Source: Phoronis australis
Lineage: Eukaryota > Phoronida > Phoronidae
Assembly: GCA_002633005.1 (NCBI GenBank)
Contig: NMRA01000568.1
Span: 179,302-207,841, forward strand
Direction of reading: 5' to 3'
DNA length: 28,540 nt
Part shown: in pieces, positions 12,350 to 22,090 of the stretch
How the letters are laid out: each line of letters starts with the position of its first letter
Position numbering within the stretch: the first letter of the stretch is position 1
Notes under the pieces: generated by a model
What the model was told of the DNA's origin: nothing
What the model saw: only the letters and a program-made list of their open reading frames with translations
The model's database searches: none
Made by a program: the position numbers and the translations under genes

Positions 12350-13083
12350 CAGGGCCTCGAGACTGTGTGAGCGCATGCTAATTCAATGCTTGCTGACAGA
12401 AAGCTGTTGTAAAACAATTACTCGATTTTATATGCTATGGTAGCATGTAAGGGGAATCTTTATTTAAAAATACAAATACATTATCCAAATCATTGTCCTG
12501 ACGGTCTGTGGAAGGGGAACCCGACTTCGCAGCCCCCAACAAATACTGTAAGTAGATTTCCAGTTTTGTGGCTGATTCACATAAATAATTACGTGCACAT
12601 TATTTATTGGCTCACTATTATAGTATTTTCGTGACTGGAGGTTTAGTTTCCAACTCAAGCTGGTTTATGTTCGTGCCAGTCCCGGCGGCCACGACGGGCC
12701 TGATCGGGCTCCGAACCAGTGGCCGAGATGAGCGTTCTGTGTGTTTAGAACTAAAAAAACCACAAGTCTAAGCAACAGAGATTTAGGTTCTCCTGTCATT
12801 ATTTCACGGAAGAATACTTCGAATTTATCTCCAAACAGACCCCAAGCTCCTGCTACGAACCTTTGTAAATTGGCCTGCCGAACTTTGTAGGCTACGGTGT
12901 GTCCAAATACCAATAAATCCGTAGCAGCGAAATAAAACAGCACGTTTATATATAAAATCTTGGCGTGTTTTTAAGGGTTTTACATCGAAGTTTGATTTTT
13001 TAGTGGTGTTAAACGATTACTTCAAGCGATAAGCTGACACCAGTAACGCGTGTTGTGAACTGCTGAACAGACTGCGCGTGAAA

Positions 13084-13099
13084 CCAATGACGTCATTGG
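13084..13099. promoter_or_regulatory. Perfect 16-bp CRE palindrome
   Basis: CCAATGACGTCATTGG is a full CREB/ATF site (TGACGTCA) whose symmetric flanks are also CCAAT and ATTGG. It sits 45 bases upstream of a candidate exon. A perfect 16-bp palindrome around a CRE is uncommon, but binding is not shown. Confidence 0.35.
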
Positions 13100-13128
13100 A
13101 TAATTTCAACACCTCCGTCTTTCTTCAG

Positions 13129-13406
13129 GTAACGCAACCGAATGTGCCGATATCGAGTAGAACTACTCGATCTAAATTCATACAAAATATGTTGATTTCT
13201 GGGTGTCAATCTCCTTTAATGAATTTTCTTAACATCCAACCTAGCATTTCTGGTGTTCTGAACTGGCAGGCCAGGTACATGTCTACGTTCCATAGACCCT
13301 ACAGGCCTGCGAAAATGTATGATCACGCAAAACTTTGTGAGATATTGCGGCCGTGCATTGCTACTGAAGCACACGATCCCACTAGATTTTCTTGCGAATG
13401 TCTTAG
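13129..13406 (+). CDS. Candidate internal exon, unrecognised
   Basis: A strong acceptor (CCGTCTTTCTTCAG) is followed by an open frame starting VTQPNVPISS and ending SCECLR, with a fair donor (CTTAG|GTGAAC) just before the stop. Length 278 nt, phase 0 to 2. The translated sequence contains RPYRPAKMYDHAKLCEILRP but no motif I recognise. An open frame of this size is expected a few times by chance in the window, so the splice signals are the main support. Confidence 0.2.
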
Positions 13407-14081
13407 GTGAACATGTACGTAACGCAGTTCAGCTACTTACTAAGTTTGAAGCTAAGTTAATGAAACCTTGAGGCTCTCTAATTAGGTTCAAATCGTTGTT
13501 TCGAAGCTGATGTAATCCGTCCGTGTCACGGAATTGCAAATATCTCTAATTACTTCAAATTTGGGAAATTCCTTCGTAGAGCTCTCACGGAGTGACCAGG
13601 GATTACAAACCAAGGCATTATGAAGAAAACTGGATCATATATCGTAGACAACAGATTCGCAACTCCGAGATTTTCATATGATAAGTGAACAGACTGCATG
13701 AACGTACATGTACATGTAAACCGCGCTAGTACGACAGGCACTTTCAGTAATCATGACGTTGCGGTCAATATTGCACTCCAAGCTGGCTACGGTTTGGCCC
13801 TTCTTAGGTCACTAAAAATGAAGTAAATGGGGGTGAGTCAGGTTTGACGGCATTTTTTAGAATACTGGAAGTGATCGCCACGAATGGTATTCAGTAGCCC
13901 ATTGAAACTTTTTTGAGTAAACGAAGCTCTGTTCCACCTGGATACGGAACACACTCATATTTTAGGAGGACATCATTATCAGTAGGAAATTTTTGGCGCA
14001 AACACAAGTACATTTCAGACAAATGGAAAATGACAAAAACCTTGTTAAATATGAAATAAATATTGATTATTGCATGGCGAA

Positions 14082-14204
14082 GTCGTTATCCCCCGTTATC
14101 TAGAGTCCGAGTGGATTTTGGAGAATTATCACCCTATGGGCTAACGCCCATCTGTTGATAATTCTACAAAATCCACGAGGGCTCTAGATAAGGGGGATAA
14201 CGAC
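14082..14204. mobile_element. 123-bp foldback hairpin (MITE-like)
   Basis: The left arm starts GTCGTTATCCCCCGTTATCT and the right arm ends AGATAAGGGGGATAACGAC. The arms are nearly perfect inverted copies through TAGAG, GTGGATTTTG and GAATTATCA. The centre is its own hairpin, ATGGGC-TAAC-GCCCAT. The whole segment would fold into one long hairpin with small internal mismatches. No clear target-site duplication was seen. Confidence 0.7.
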
Positions 14205-14776
14205 TGAGAACATGTAATAATCTGTTTATACCACATACTAAACGAGAAACATTGCAGCGAATCGATCTACCTTTCTCGACTTGCCTCGGCTTTGTAACTA
14301 CTTTCTATCTCAGAGGCCAGGGAACGGAGGTCGTGACCTTTTAAGAAAAGCCCATCTATTTTTGTCAAATGATGCATATACTCAAAACCATTGGAAATTT
14401 AAACAAAATAGAAATGAAGTGACTCTATAAATTAAGGTTTAGCAACTATTATAGCTTACTACACATTTTATCACGCCAAGCTTCGACCGGGAAAATATCG
14501 TCTGCTAAAGTAGGTTACCACTAGTAACTGACTATACATGTATTGATCAAGTCAAAGGATTCCAACGACACGATACCCGCATTCAAATTGGAGATCGGTG
14601 ATTTTCAAGTGAGAGAACACGAGAGAAAAAGTTTCACTGAATTAAAGTATCGTTTTTATGGAATTTATGCGTCATATTTTTCATAGCGTATAAATGTCGG
14701 TGCAATGCCCCTTGCTGAACATGCGATTGTTCCGCGTGCTCATTTAAGTATTCTATTTTCACGTTTGATGACGTCA

Positions 14777-15300
14777 GCCGCCGTGTGGTGTAGTGGTAAA
14801 GTCGGCGACTCGAAACTCTTGAGGCCTAGGCCCGGTTTCCAATCTTTTTACTCAAAATGGAACTCGAAATTAGATTTGACATTTTCTACTCTACTTTTTG
14901 GCGAACTTAAGATAAGTGTCTATTATTTTAAGCTCGAGTACACTATTACTTATGTAGATAATTTATTGCCCTAAGTTCATAATTTGTATACCCAATATTA
15001 AAGCAATAAGTTCGAGTTTGAACTCGAAATTTCGAGTTTTTACTCGAGTTTGTAGCACGAATATAAGGGTCTTCAAGGGCAAACTTGAACTAGAAACTCC
15101 TATGCATAAACTATAATGTATTCGAGCCCAGTCTGATAACCAATTATCTTAAGTTCGCGCAAAAGGAGCAGAGGAATTGCCAAAAATAGTTTTGAGTTCG
15201 TTTCGAGTACAAAGATGAGAGACCGGGTCCTGGGTTCGAATCCGGCCTCTAGTGAGATAACTTTATGGGTTATTACACGGTTGTATCTGCCATTCGAGGC
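14777..15300 (+). mobile_element. tRNA-derived SINE, split by an insertion
   Basis: A perfect RNA polymerase III A box (TGGTGTAGTGG, 14786-14796) in a tRNA-like head is followed by the matching B box (GGTTCGAATCC, 15233-15243), but the two lie about 440 bases apart instead of the usual 30-60. The intervening 14831-15227 is a separate inverted-repeat element. Removing it would bring the anticodon-arm-like GAGGCCTAGG next to a T-arm. The right end of the SINE body is not defined; 15300 is approximate. Confidence 0.6.
14831..15227. mobile_element. ~397-bp inverted-repeat element inserted in the SINE
   Basis: The left end (CCCGGTTTCCAATCTTTTTA) and the reverse complement of the right end (CCCGGTCTCTCATCTTTGTA) align, and the similarity continues inward through ACTCRAAA, GAACTCRAAA, CTNCTTTT and GCGAACTTAAGATAA for well over 100 bases per arm. 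It has no open frame of note, so it is a non-autonomous foldback transposon. Exact boundaries and target duplication are unclear. Confidence 0.65.
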
Positions 15301-15952
15301 TAATATTGTGGTATAAATTTGCTTTCTTACAAGTATTTAAGTATTGCAGTCCGACTGTTTTCTATGGACAGGTGTACACTTTTGTTCTTTTGCTTCAAGC
15401 AACACCTTATAAAGTCTATATGATGGAAACTTAAGCGCAAATGGCCCTTTTCTATCTTTTTATCCTGGAATAAAGTAGTTGTACCAATAAGATTCGCTCA
15501 CGCAAAGGTGCGCTTGAGAATGTACTGCCTTAGATTGACTGATATGTATTCAAAGCTATGTAGGTCCCTAGCAAACTACATGTACGAAAACTTCATTTTC
15601 ACGAAAGACGTCGTTCTAGTCGGTTGCCGACATATAGCACATCACATTTACAAAATACCGCGAAAAACGGGTGATGAGGCTGGATCTCGAGAGATCATAT
15701 CGTTTCGTATCCGCGCCAAATAAACCGCAGAAAAACGTTTCGTCATTGTTGGAATTTGAATAAGTTTTGTAGGAGTTAGGACTAAATTCTTAAAAATGGT
15801 AATTATAATTTTTGTGGATGAGAAAATCTGTAGTTTTCGACTCCTTTATGTATCAAAATAAAGACTTATCTCCCTTGTCATGCATACTCGGAGTGTCAAT
15901 GGAATCCCCTTAGTAGAATCGCGAAGAATGCGGACGATATTGGAGTACCTGT

Positions 15953-16080
15953 AGTTGGGGGAGGCAGGGGACAGTATTAGCCTGGATTTTGCCCGTCAGA
16001 CATTCGCACCCCAAACTCAGTGTCAAATGGAATCTGGGAGAATTTTAGGGGGGCCTTGGCCCCCTCTAAATCCGCAACTG
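15953..16080 (-). mobile_element. G-rich miniature inverted-terminal element, copy 4 (reverse)
   Basis: Reverse orientation of the family at 7357, 8634 and 9605: the minus strand begins CAGTTGCGGATTTAGAGGGG and shares GAGATTCCATTTG-like and GGGGTGCGAATGTCTGACGG segments with copy 3. The distal end (ATCCGCC) is missing, so it is truncated at its 3' side. Confidence 0.65.
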
Positions 16081-16214
16081 GTTTCAATATAAGAACATAA
16101 TATATCAACCGGTTTATCTATAAAAACGGGGCAGCCAAATGCCACACACAAAAGCTTTTCACAATTTCCAGTACTGGTACTATAAACACTCTGGCATTAC
16201 AATCTGTACTACAA

Positions 16215-16445
16215 TCAAAAATTTAATCTAAAACATCGGTAGTGACTGTCAAATATGTGACGGAAAGAAATTCCAATGCTGTCCATTGACAAAGCAGCCA
16301 GTCTGAATTTACATTGTACATGTATCTCTGCCACGGCATCCTCTTTGGACACATCTGGAACACCAGCAGTCGGCATTTCTAAGCGAATTTCAAAATCTCC
16401 CGGCAGCTTCTCTTTTGTTCCGAACAAAGTGTAAGGTGTTCTCCC
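16215..16445 (-). CDS. Coding-like minus-strand exon candidate, unrecognised
   Basis: Starting just after a TAG acceptor dinucleotide (GAAGTAG|GGGAG), the minus strand reads GRTPYTLFGTKEKLPGDFEI, then RLEMPTAGVPDVSKEDAVAE, then IHVQCKF and on to a TGA at 16215-16217. The first ~45 residues have strongly protein-like composition; the last ~30 look less so, and a weak donor (AAT|GTAAAT) lies between them, so the true exon may be shorter. It is on the same strand as, and downstream of, the THAP exon at 16868-17118, but the two do not join directly in frame. No family recognised. Confidence 0.35.
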   Translation of the reverse strand, partial: GRTPYTLFGTKEKLPGDFEIRLEMPTAGVPDVSKEDAVAEIHVQCKFRLAALSMDSIGISFRHIFDSHYRCFRLNF

Positions 16446-16867
16446 CTACTTCATTTACATGTACATACTCTGAAAAGCACAACAGCAGAACTTGAAAAGT
16501 AAAAAACATTTTGAATCCAGAATAGTCCATGATAAAAGTAAAACACGACGATATCTAATTGTAAATTTTCACCTACTTTTATAACCTCCGATTACTTTAA
16601 TAATCAAAACCTTGGAATTTAGTTACCATTGCGTGTTTTACTTTATTCATGGTCCGTATTTTTTCAAAATACATGCATTTTTTGAGATCATCTTTATTTG
16701 CTGTGGCTTTTAGTTTTACTGATCCATTTATAACTAAATGTTTCACGGAAAAATAACAGACTTTGAACACTTGAGAACTATGGTAATTGTGAAAAAAGAT
16801 TGTTAGTGTTCAGGCACTGCGAAAGCGTCATGAATTCTTAGAAATCAAAATTATCAAGGTAACTTAC

Positions 16868-17118
16868 CTTTTTATGAAACCAGCTTCATGCTTCATAATA
16901 TGTTTGTCGTCGAAGCAGCCGTCCTCAAAATGGTCGGAGCATATTTCGGCTCCGACAGATGGTTGACTCGACAATGACAATAATTTTCCAAAGACGAACA
17001 GTGCACACGAAAACGTGCCATTACGCGGCCAGGTGCTTGTTTCCTAGAATTTAAATGGGCCCACGCCTTCCACTTGGGTGGTGTTAGAACAGTTACCGCA
17101 CACACACCGATGCACCAT
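16868..17118 (-). pseudogene. Disrupted THAP-domain first exon
   Basis: From an ATG at 17118 the minus strand reads MVHRCVCGNCSNTT and GVGPFKF, then a TAG at codon 25. The same frame later gives GAEICSDHFEDGCFDDKHIM and KHEAGFIK, ending at a perfect splice donor (AAG|GTAAGT, intron from 16867). Cys5 and Cys10 sit at the positions usual for THAP, and C60-x2-H63 followed by F is the second half of the C2CH zinc site. Between them the THAP-like residues (NKHLAA, stop, WHVFVCTVRLWK) are in another frame, so two shifts and two stops break the domain. Either this is a decayed THAP gene or transposase exon, or the assembly has local errors; the intact start and donor make the second worth testing. 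Confidence 0.65.
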
Positions 17119-17845
17119 TACTAAAACACGCCAAGATTAAAGGTCTTTGTTCGTCGCGTACTGTGATACAATAGCTGTGAACTGCATTTTAGGATGTGAT
17201 GTGGTTTGTACATGTAGGTGTTCCCTAGCACCATGTCACGTTGTCAAAGGTCAACTTTTCGGGGATTTTTTATTTCTGCTTTTTAAAAGAACTAAAGATG
17301 CAATTATAATATTACGTGTAACTTTTCCGAAGTTGTTTCCTTTTTCTACAGGTGTATAACTGCTTTAACAATCCGATATTTGACCCGGGAATCGTGGCGT
17401 TTTATTACAATGTAATTGTGTAATAATTGCGTATTATTTTGAGGAGAAGTCTACATGTATTTGATGTTGACATAAAACTGAGCCCTTTTAGTATTCTGAA
17501 ACTAATGGGAAGTCAATCAAATGGTACATGTATTTGTGAAACTGTATGAGGCGCTTGACCACGAGTTTCGGGCGAAACCCCCTTTCTGTGAAAATTACGA
17601 GGAAGTGTACTTCACTTATTTGGGACAATTGGTTTCACAGTACCGTAATTCTCGTAATATTTGCAGGGTGACTGTAGGTTACAACAAGTCAGCCACCAGC
17701 TTCAATGTATGTGTACGTATCAAACGATTTACAAAGATGTCTATATTTTTGAAAAGATTCAATGACAGAGTATAATCATTTGAAGAGAGCCATTTTAGTA
17801 CGGGCCTGCATTAAACAAAACACGGTAACGTCCTTAACAATAAAT

Positions 17846-17865
17846 ATCACGTGTGGGCACGTGAT
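17846..17865. promoter_or_regulatory. Paired E-boxes in a 20-bp palindrome
   Basis: ATCACGTGTGGGCACGTGAT contains two CACGTG E-boxes exactly 10 bp apart (one helical turn), with palindromic 8-bp arms around a TGGG centre. It is 31 bp upstream of the TATA box. CACGTG flanked by T/A is the class bound by bHLH-zip factors (USF, MITF/TFEB type) or clock bHLH-PAS factors; which one is not known here. Confidence 0.5.
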
Positions 17866-17896
17866 CTGGCAATCAGTCGCAAAATACATGTACAGG

Positions 17897-17905
17897 TATA
17901 TAAAA
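17897..17905 (+). promoter_or_regulatory. TATA box
   Basis: TATATAAAA lies 33 bp upstream of a consensus initiator and 52 bp upstream of the start codon of the signal-peptide exon, the expected spacing for a TATA-driven promoter. Confidence 0.65.
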
Positions 17906-17927
17906 TTGAGACGGCTCAGCAAGGACT

Positions 17928-17934
17928 CTATTCT
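17928..17934 (+). promoter_or_regulatory. Initiator; predicted transcription start at 17930
   Basis: CTATTCT matches the metazoan initiator YYANWYY at every position. The A at 17930 is 33 bp from the first base of the TATA box. It predicts a 5' UTR of only 19 nt before the ATG at 17949. Confidence 0.55.
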
Positions 17935-17948
17935 GCTTCAGCAGCACC

Positions 17949-18006
17949 ATGAAGTCGTTTGCACTACTTGCACTATTCGGCGTCTTGTCTGCCGCGGTGT
18001 GCTCAG
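17949..18006 (+). CDS. Signal-peptide exon of a secreted six-cysteine protein (exon 1)
   Basis: The ATG (context GCACCATGA) opens MKSFALLALFGVLSAAVCS, a classic secretory signal peptide: Lys at position 2, a hydrophobic core, then small residues AAVCS suited to signal-peptidase cleavage. The exon is 58 nt and ends at a strong donor (CTCAG|GTAATA), leaving one base, so the intron is phase 1. Without splicing the frame stops eight codons later. Core promoter elements sit immediately upstream. The next in-frame phase-1 acceptor is at 18791, giving Val-Ala-Ser at the junction. Signal peptide on its own phase-1 exon is the standard architecture for secreted modular proteins built by exon shuffling. 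Confidence 0.75.
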
Positions 18007-18791
18007 GTAATACCTGTGGAATAGAGTAACTTACATGTAGTGTTCAGACAGAATGTCTTTTGTTATTCAGTTTTGGAGTGCCTATCGAAATCGGTTCCGT
18101 TATGAGTGCCATTTCCTTGAATTGACATATGTTTGGGACCAAAAAAACACAATTGCTTCTGGTCTGTGTTTCTTAGACCAATGTACATTTGTATGTGTGA
18201 GTGTACGAAAGAGGTGAAGTGGTGTGCGAAGTTTTTCACAGCTTCAGCGGTGCACTCGACTGTACTCCTGTCGACAAGGTCGGAGAGCACTTGGCTGTAA
18301 TGTCTAGTTCTTAGTAATGCCTCAACCCGTGAATGTTGACACTCAACTTTGTTAAAAACAACCTTTTTTGAAAAGTGAGGTGCATTTTTCGAAATCAATT
18401 GTAAATCGACCAGGTCCAACAGTTCGACTTCCCTTTATTAACCTCCAGGTAAAGCTACATCCGGGTATGATTTTTACCATAGGTTATCTTCTTTAGTGGA
18501 AACAACATTGACGCGTTACTAAATAAAGGTCTGGCTTCATAAAATAGTGAACAAAATAATTCTATTATTAAATACCGTTTTGTCTTAATGTAACTAATGA
18601 GTAAATTTGGAAGATGATGCGTTCTTAATACATATCAGATATTTACGAATAAACACCATTGATGAGTCAAGTTTATACTTTTGCTCATATTGACGTATTA
18701 TAATTTTGTTGTAATGCTCAAAGGAATCTATGTGCAGCAATGCGCTACCGGAATATTACTGCAAGCTTATCGCCTGTGAGTGCTATTTCAG
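18007..18791 (+). other. Intron 1
   Basis: Bounded by GTAATA and a TGCTATTTCAG acceptor. A 118-codon antisense open frame (18063-18419) lies inside; its translation shows no motif and a frame of that length is expected by chance about once or twice in the window, so it is not called. Confidence 0.55.
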
Positions 18792-19061
18792 TGGCATCGG
18801 CTGTCGTCAAGTGGAAAATGGCGTTGCAAGAGATCCACAGCGAAGAAGACTTGGAAGGCATCGAGGACTTTTTGAAGTGCGCAGCTAAATGCCTGGGTGA
18901 GACCGCTATGGCCATATTTAAAGACTGCAACTTCAATATGACATGCTGGAAGAAAGCAATCATGGGCCGAGCTGGCGGTCAGGCTTTCATCTGCGCAGTC
19001 AAGTGCTTCGACTTGAGGACACGAGATGCCGCACTTGTCCTTCTCGACCACAAACCTGCCG
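18792..19061 (+). CDS. Six-cysteine domain exon (exon 2), divergent member
   Basis: The exon is 270 nt, phase 1-1, acceptor CTATTTCAG, donor GCCG|GTAAGA. It encodes 90 residues: a helical, acidic lead (VASAVVKWKMALQEIHSEED), then six cysteines spaced C-x3-C-x11-C-x5-C-x15-C-x3-C, ending DHKPAG. The key blocks are FLKCAAKCLG, CNFNMTCW and ICAVKC. It is clearly homologous to the array at 24.4-28.4 kb, with the same FLKC-x3-C start, C-x5-C-W centre, C-x3-C end and a KP(A)G junction, but differs in two loop lengths that nearly cancel. CxxxC pairs in helical context suggest a small disulfide-bonded helical domain; the fold is an inference. NMT at the third loop is an N-glycosylation sequon. I do not recognise the family. 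Confidence 0.75.
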
Positions 19062-20980
19062 GTAAGAATAAAAACTTCACGTACCGTTTTTATGCATTTT
19101 TGTTTTCAAAAAGTTAGAACTCGGACTGAGTTTCAGCAGTCGAAAGCCATAACTATAATCATGTGCTTGCGTTTTTTGCCGGTGCAACCCAATGTCGCTC
19201 TACGGTGGCAGCCATTTTGTTGGTGCACCGTCAGAAATTCAAAACGGAACTAAAAAAGCATGCATTCATTTGTGTCTATTATAAAAAATCGACACCATGT
19301 TGTAAAGCAATCACCGGAAACAAAATCTGGATAAATTGGTGTGCCGATCAAAATTCGCTTTTTCAAGTTTGTAACCAAACTAACGAGGTTCTTTGGTTAT
19401 TACCCTGTATTGCGGCAGTGTGTTACTACTCTGACTAATAGTATGTCACTGACATTTTGTGGCGGGAAATATCATTTCAGCCCACTGCCTGATTACGACG
19501 GAAAACCCCCCTAATTTAAAGGATATTATTGGCGAGAAAAATGATTTTCTGCGAATTCGCCCCTCCAGATTAGTACCGTAAAACCATGTGGTCGCTGTCA
19601 AATGCTTTGCAGTCAGAGCTAAATCTCAGTCAATGGTTGGTAAAGTAATTTAAGTCTATTTAACTGGGCCCTGGATTCAGCGAAGGTCTGACACAACGGC
19701 GATTATTGGGGATTTGTAATGAAATAACAAATACACAACGAAGTTTATTGTTTTATAACTCTGGTCAAAGCTATCAGCGTAAAAACGTCTATCTCATTAA
19801 ACAGTAATCAATAAAACGCGTTTTCGGCCGTAATAACGACAATATGTCTTTGAGATCTGCTGGTGCTCACGTTGGTTACAGTTGCAGCGCCCTCGTGTGA
19901 CGAGGTTCTGACCCAGGGTGTGGAAACGTAAAAACTCTTGCCAAGCACAAAAATTCCTACCGCAGTACTTTAACCCTAGTTGCTCTCAGTCTCATATTTA
20001 CTACTGACAGATGTAGTACAAGAGAGCGAGAACACATTACATGTGCGTAGTTGTGGTGAAACTGACTGAGTGTGATAATTTTGTCCATGGTAAGATTTTT
20101 CCGGTGTGTGGTAAGGGAGCACTCTCGTGCTAACAGCTGATTTCCAAAGTATGGCTCTGTACTTGCCGTACATTGTAACTAAACAGGGTTACTTTTTCCT
20201 TTCAGTCTAAAATAGTAATAATATTAATGTTTCTTTTTGCAACGGGCGTGACACTTCGGTAAAATCATTAGAAACGCGTTATACAGCAAAAGCATTTTCA
20301 GTACAAATATTCTTTCACAACCAGTTTCGTTGCACTCCCTACACATACACGACAGGTAAGTCACTGAAAAGACCATAGTTGGTGTTTCATTTTCATGTAT
20401 TTGCCACGAACGCACCTGTCCACTGATTCATCTTAACTACATGTAAACTTATTATCAATTTCGCCCAGGATTTGTAATAGAAGCAAAAAGAAATCTCAAC
20501 GATGTTTCGCACTAGCAACCTCCGCATTTTATCACGAGATCGGTATTCACCAAGACTCCGTTTTGTTTGTTTCGTGGTAGACAAACAAGGTATCACACGC
20601 ATGCGCACGCGAGCACGCGTACACTGGGTGTAATAAGAGCCCACCTGATGAAATTTAATGTAGTCGTTATTAAAAAAAACAATACTTAAATAAATCGGGG
20701 TATTTAGAATTTTTCCTTGTTGGTCACTTCTAAACTTGTCTGACATTATTTTTACATGTATGCAAATTTTCAAGGCTAATTATTTTGGTTCACTCATTTA
20801 GCGTTAAACACAAGAGAGCAAAGGAGGCGAGAAACGGCGGGGAAAGTCTTCGAGGGTTTCATAGATCCTTGCTGTTCCTCAGTCGATCGTGCTTTGATGG
20901 GAATGCGTACATTCATTTGTTTGACCGTTTGCTCATGTTTTTATAGAGTAACTCAATTCCAAGGGGACAGCGTGCTCAGT
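19062..20980. other. Non-coding stretch, probably intronic or intergenic
   Basis: No supported exon. It holds an AATAAA at 19809-19814 on the plus strand, but no terminal exon is visible before it. The 126-codon antisense frame at 20393-20773 spans a low-complexity GCATGCGCACGCGAGCACGC tract and shows no motif. Confidence 0.4.
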
Positions 20981-21006
20981 CAATAAAATTATACAATTAC
21001 AAGAAG

Positions 21007-21012
21007 TTTATT
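21007..21012 (-). terminator. Poly-A signal of the minus-strand gene
   Basis: TTTATT on the plus strand is AATAAA on the minus strand, 101 bases after the stop codon of the terminal exon at 21113-21274. A T-rich stretch follows. Confidence 0.5.
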
Positions 21013-21112
21013 CGAGTCAATGAAACGATGTTAACAATGAAAATATAATATAGAAAAATAAGATACCCACAAGAATTTACTAGTGATGTAGTTTGCTAGA
21101 TCACTGCCACTT

Positions 21113-21274
21113 TCAAACGTTGGTCAGAACCTCATGGATATATGGTATAGTCGCTTCGGAAACAAGGGCGATGATATCAACATCTGTTTTGACGTCTGGA
21201 CCGATTGTTGCGAATCGTTGATCAATGTAAAATTCAGCAGTGGTCGCTAGAGTGAGCCTTGGTCGAGAGTTATT
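21113..21274 (-). CDS. Terminal exon of an unrecognised minus-strand gene
   Basis: On the minus strand a pyrimidine-rich acceptor (CCTTTCGGTTTTCTCATAG) is followed by 53 codons and a TGA (21113-21115). The product starts NNSRPRLTLATTAEFYIDQR, continues FATIGPDVKTDVDIIALVSE and ends ATIPYIHEVLTNV. Composition and the alternation of hydrophobic and charged residues are those of a globular protein C-terminus. The intron would be phase 0. An AATAAA 101 bases downstream supports a true 3' end. Earlier exons are expected to the right, most likely in the assembly gap starting at 21354 or beyond. No family recognised. Its orientation is opposite to the six-cysteine locus, so it is either nested in an intron of that locus or marks a boundary between two genes. 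Confidence 0.5.
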   Translation of the reverse strand, partial: NNSRPRLTLATTAEFYIDQRFATIGPDVKTDVDIIALVSEATIPYIHEVLTNV

Positions 21275-21353
21275 CTATGAGAAAACCGAAAGGTTTAAGA
21301 GGTTTTTGATAAAAATCCATGCAAGTAAGTCCCTTCTATCCGGTTACCGTTGA

Positions 21354-22090
21354 NNNNNNNNNNNNNNNNNNNNNNNNNNNNNNNNNNNNNNNNNNNNNNN
21401 NNNNNNNNNNNNNNNNNNNNNNNNNNNNNNNNNNNNNNNNNNNNNNNNNNNNNNNNNNNNNNNNNNNNNNNNNNNNNNNNNNNNNNNNNNNNNNNNNNNN
21501 NNNNNNNNNNNNNNNNNNNNNNNNNNNNNNNNNNNNNNNNNNNNNNNNNNNNNNNNNNNNNNNNNNNNNNNNNNNNNNNNNNNNNNNNNNNNNNNNNNNN
21601 NNNNNNNNNNNNNNNNNNNNNNNNNNNNNNNNNNNNNNNNNNNNNNNNNNNNNNNNNNNNNNNNNNNNNNNNNNNNNNNNNNNNNNNNNNNNNNNNNNNN
21701 NNNNNNNNNNNNNNNNNNNNNNNNNNNNNNNNNNNNNNNNNNNNNNNNNNNNNNNNNNNNNNNNNNNNNNNNNNNNNNNNNNNNNNNNNNNNNNNNNNNN
21801 NNNNNNNNNNNNNNNNNNNNNNNNNNNNNNNNNNNNNNNNNNNNNNNNNNNNNNNNNNNNNNNNNNNNNNNNNNNNNNNNNNNNNNNNNNNNNNNNNNNN
21901 NNNNNNNNNNNNNNNNNNNNNNNNNNNNNNNNNNNNNNNNNNNNNNNNNNNNNNNNNNNNNNNNNNNNNNNNNNNNNNNNNNNNNNNNNNNNNNNNNNNN
22001 NNNNNNNNNNNNNNNNNNNNNNNNNNNNNNNNNNNNNNNNNNNNNNNNNNNNNNNNNNNNNNNNNNNNNNNNNNNNNNNNNNNNNNNNNN
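21354..22090. other. Assembly gap (N run, 737 bases)
   Basis: All bases are N. The right edge lies inside a repeat copy, which suggests the gap was caused by repetitive sequence. Any open frames reported across it are artefacts. Confidence 0.99.

Noticed and set aside
12665-12943. 92-codon minus-strand frame (MLFYFAATDLLVF and on)
   Set aside because: Some protein-like character, but no family match and no supporting splice or transcript signals; kept below the calling threshold.
18063-18419. 118-codon antisense open frame inside intron 1
   Set aside because: One or two such frames are expected by chance; no recognisable motif or splice sites.
20393-20773. 126-codon minus-strand open frame
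   Set aside because: Crosses a low-complexity CG-rich tract and shows no motif.
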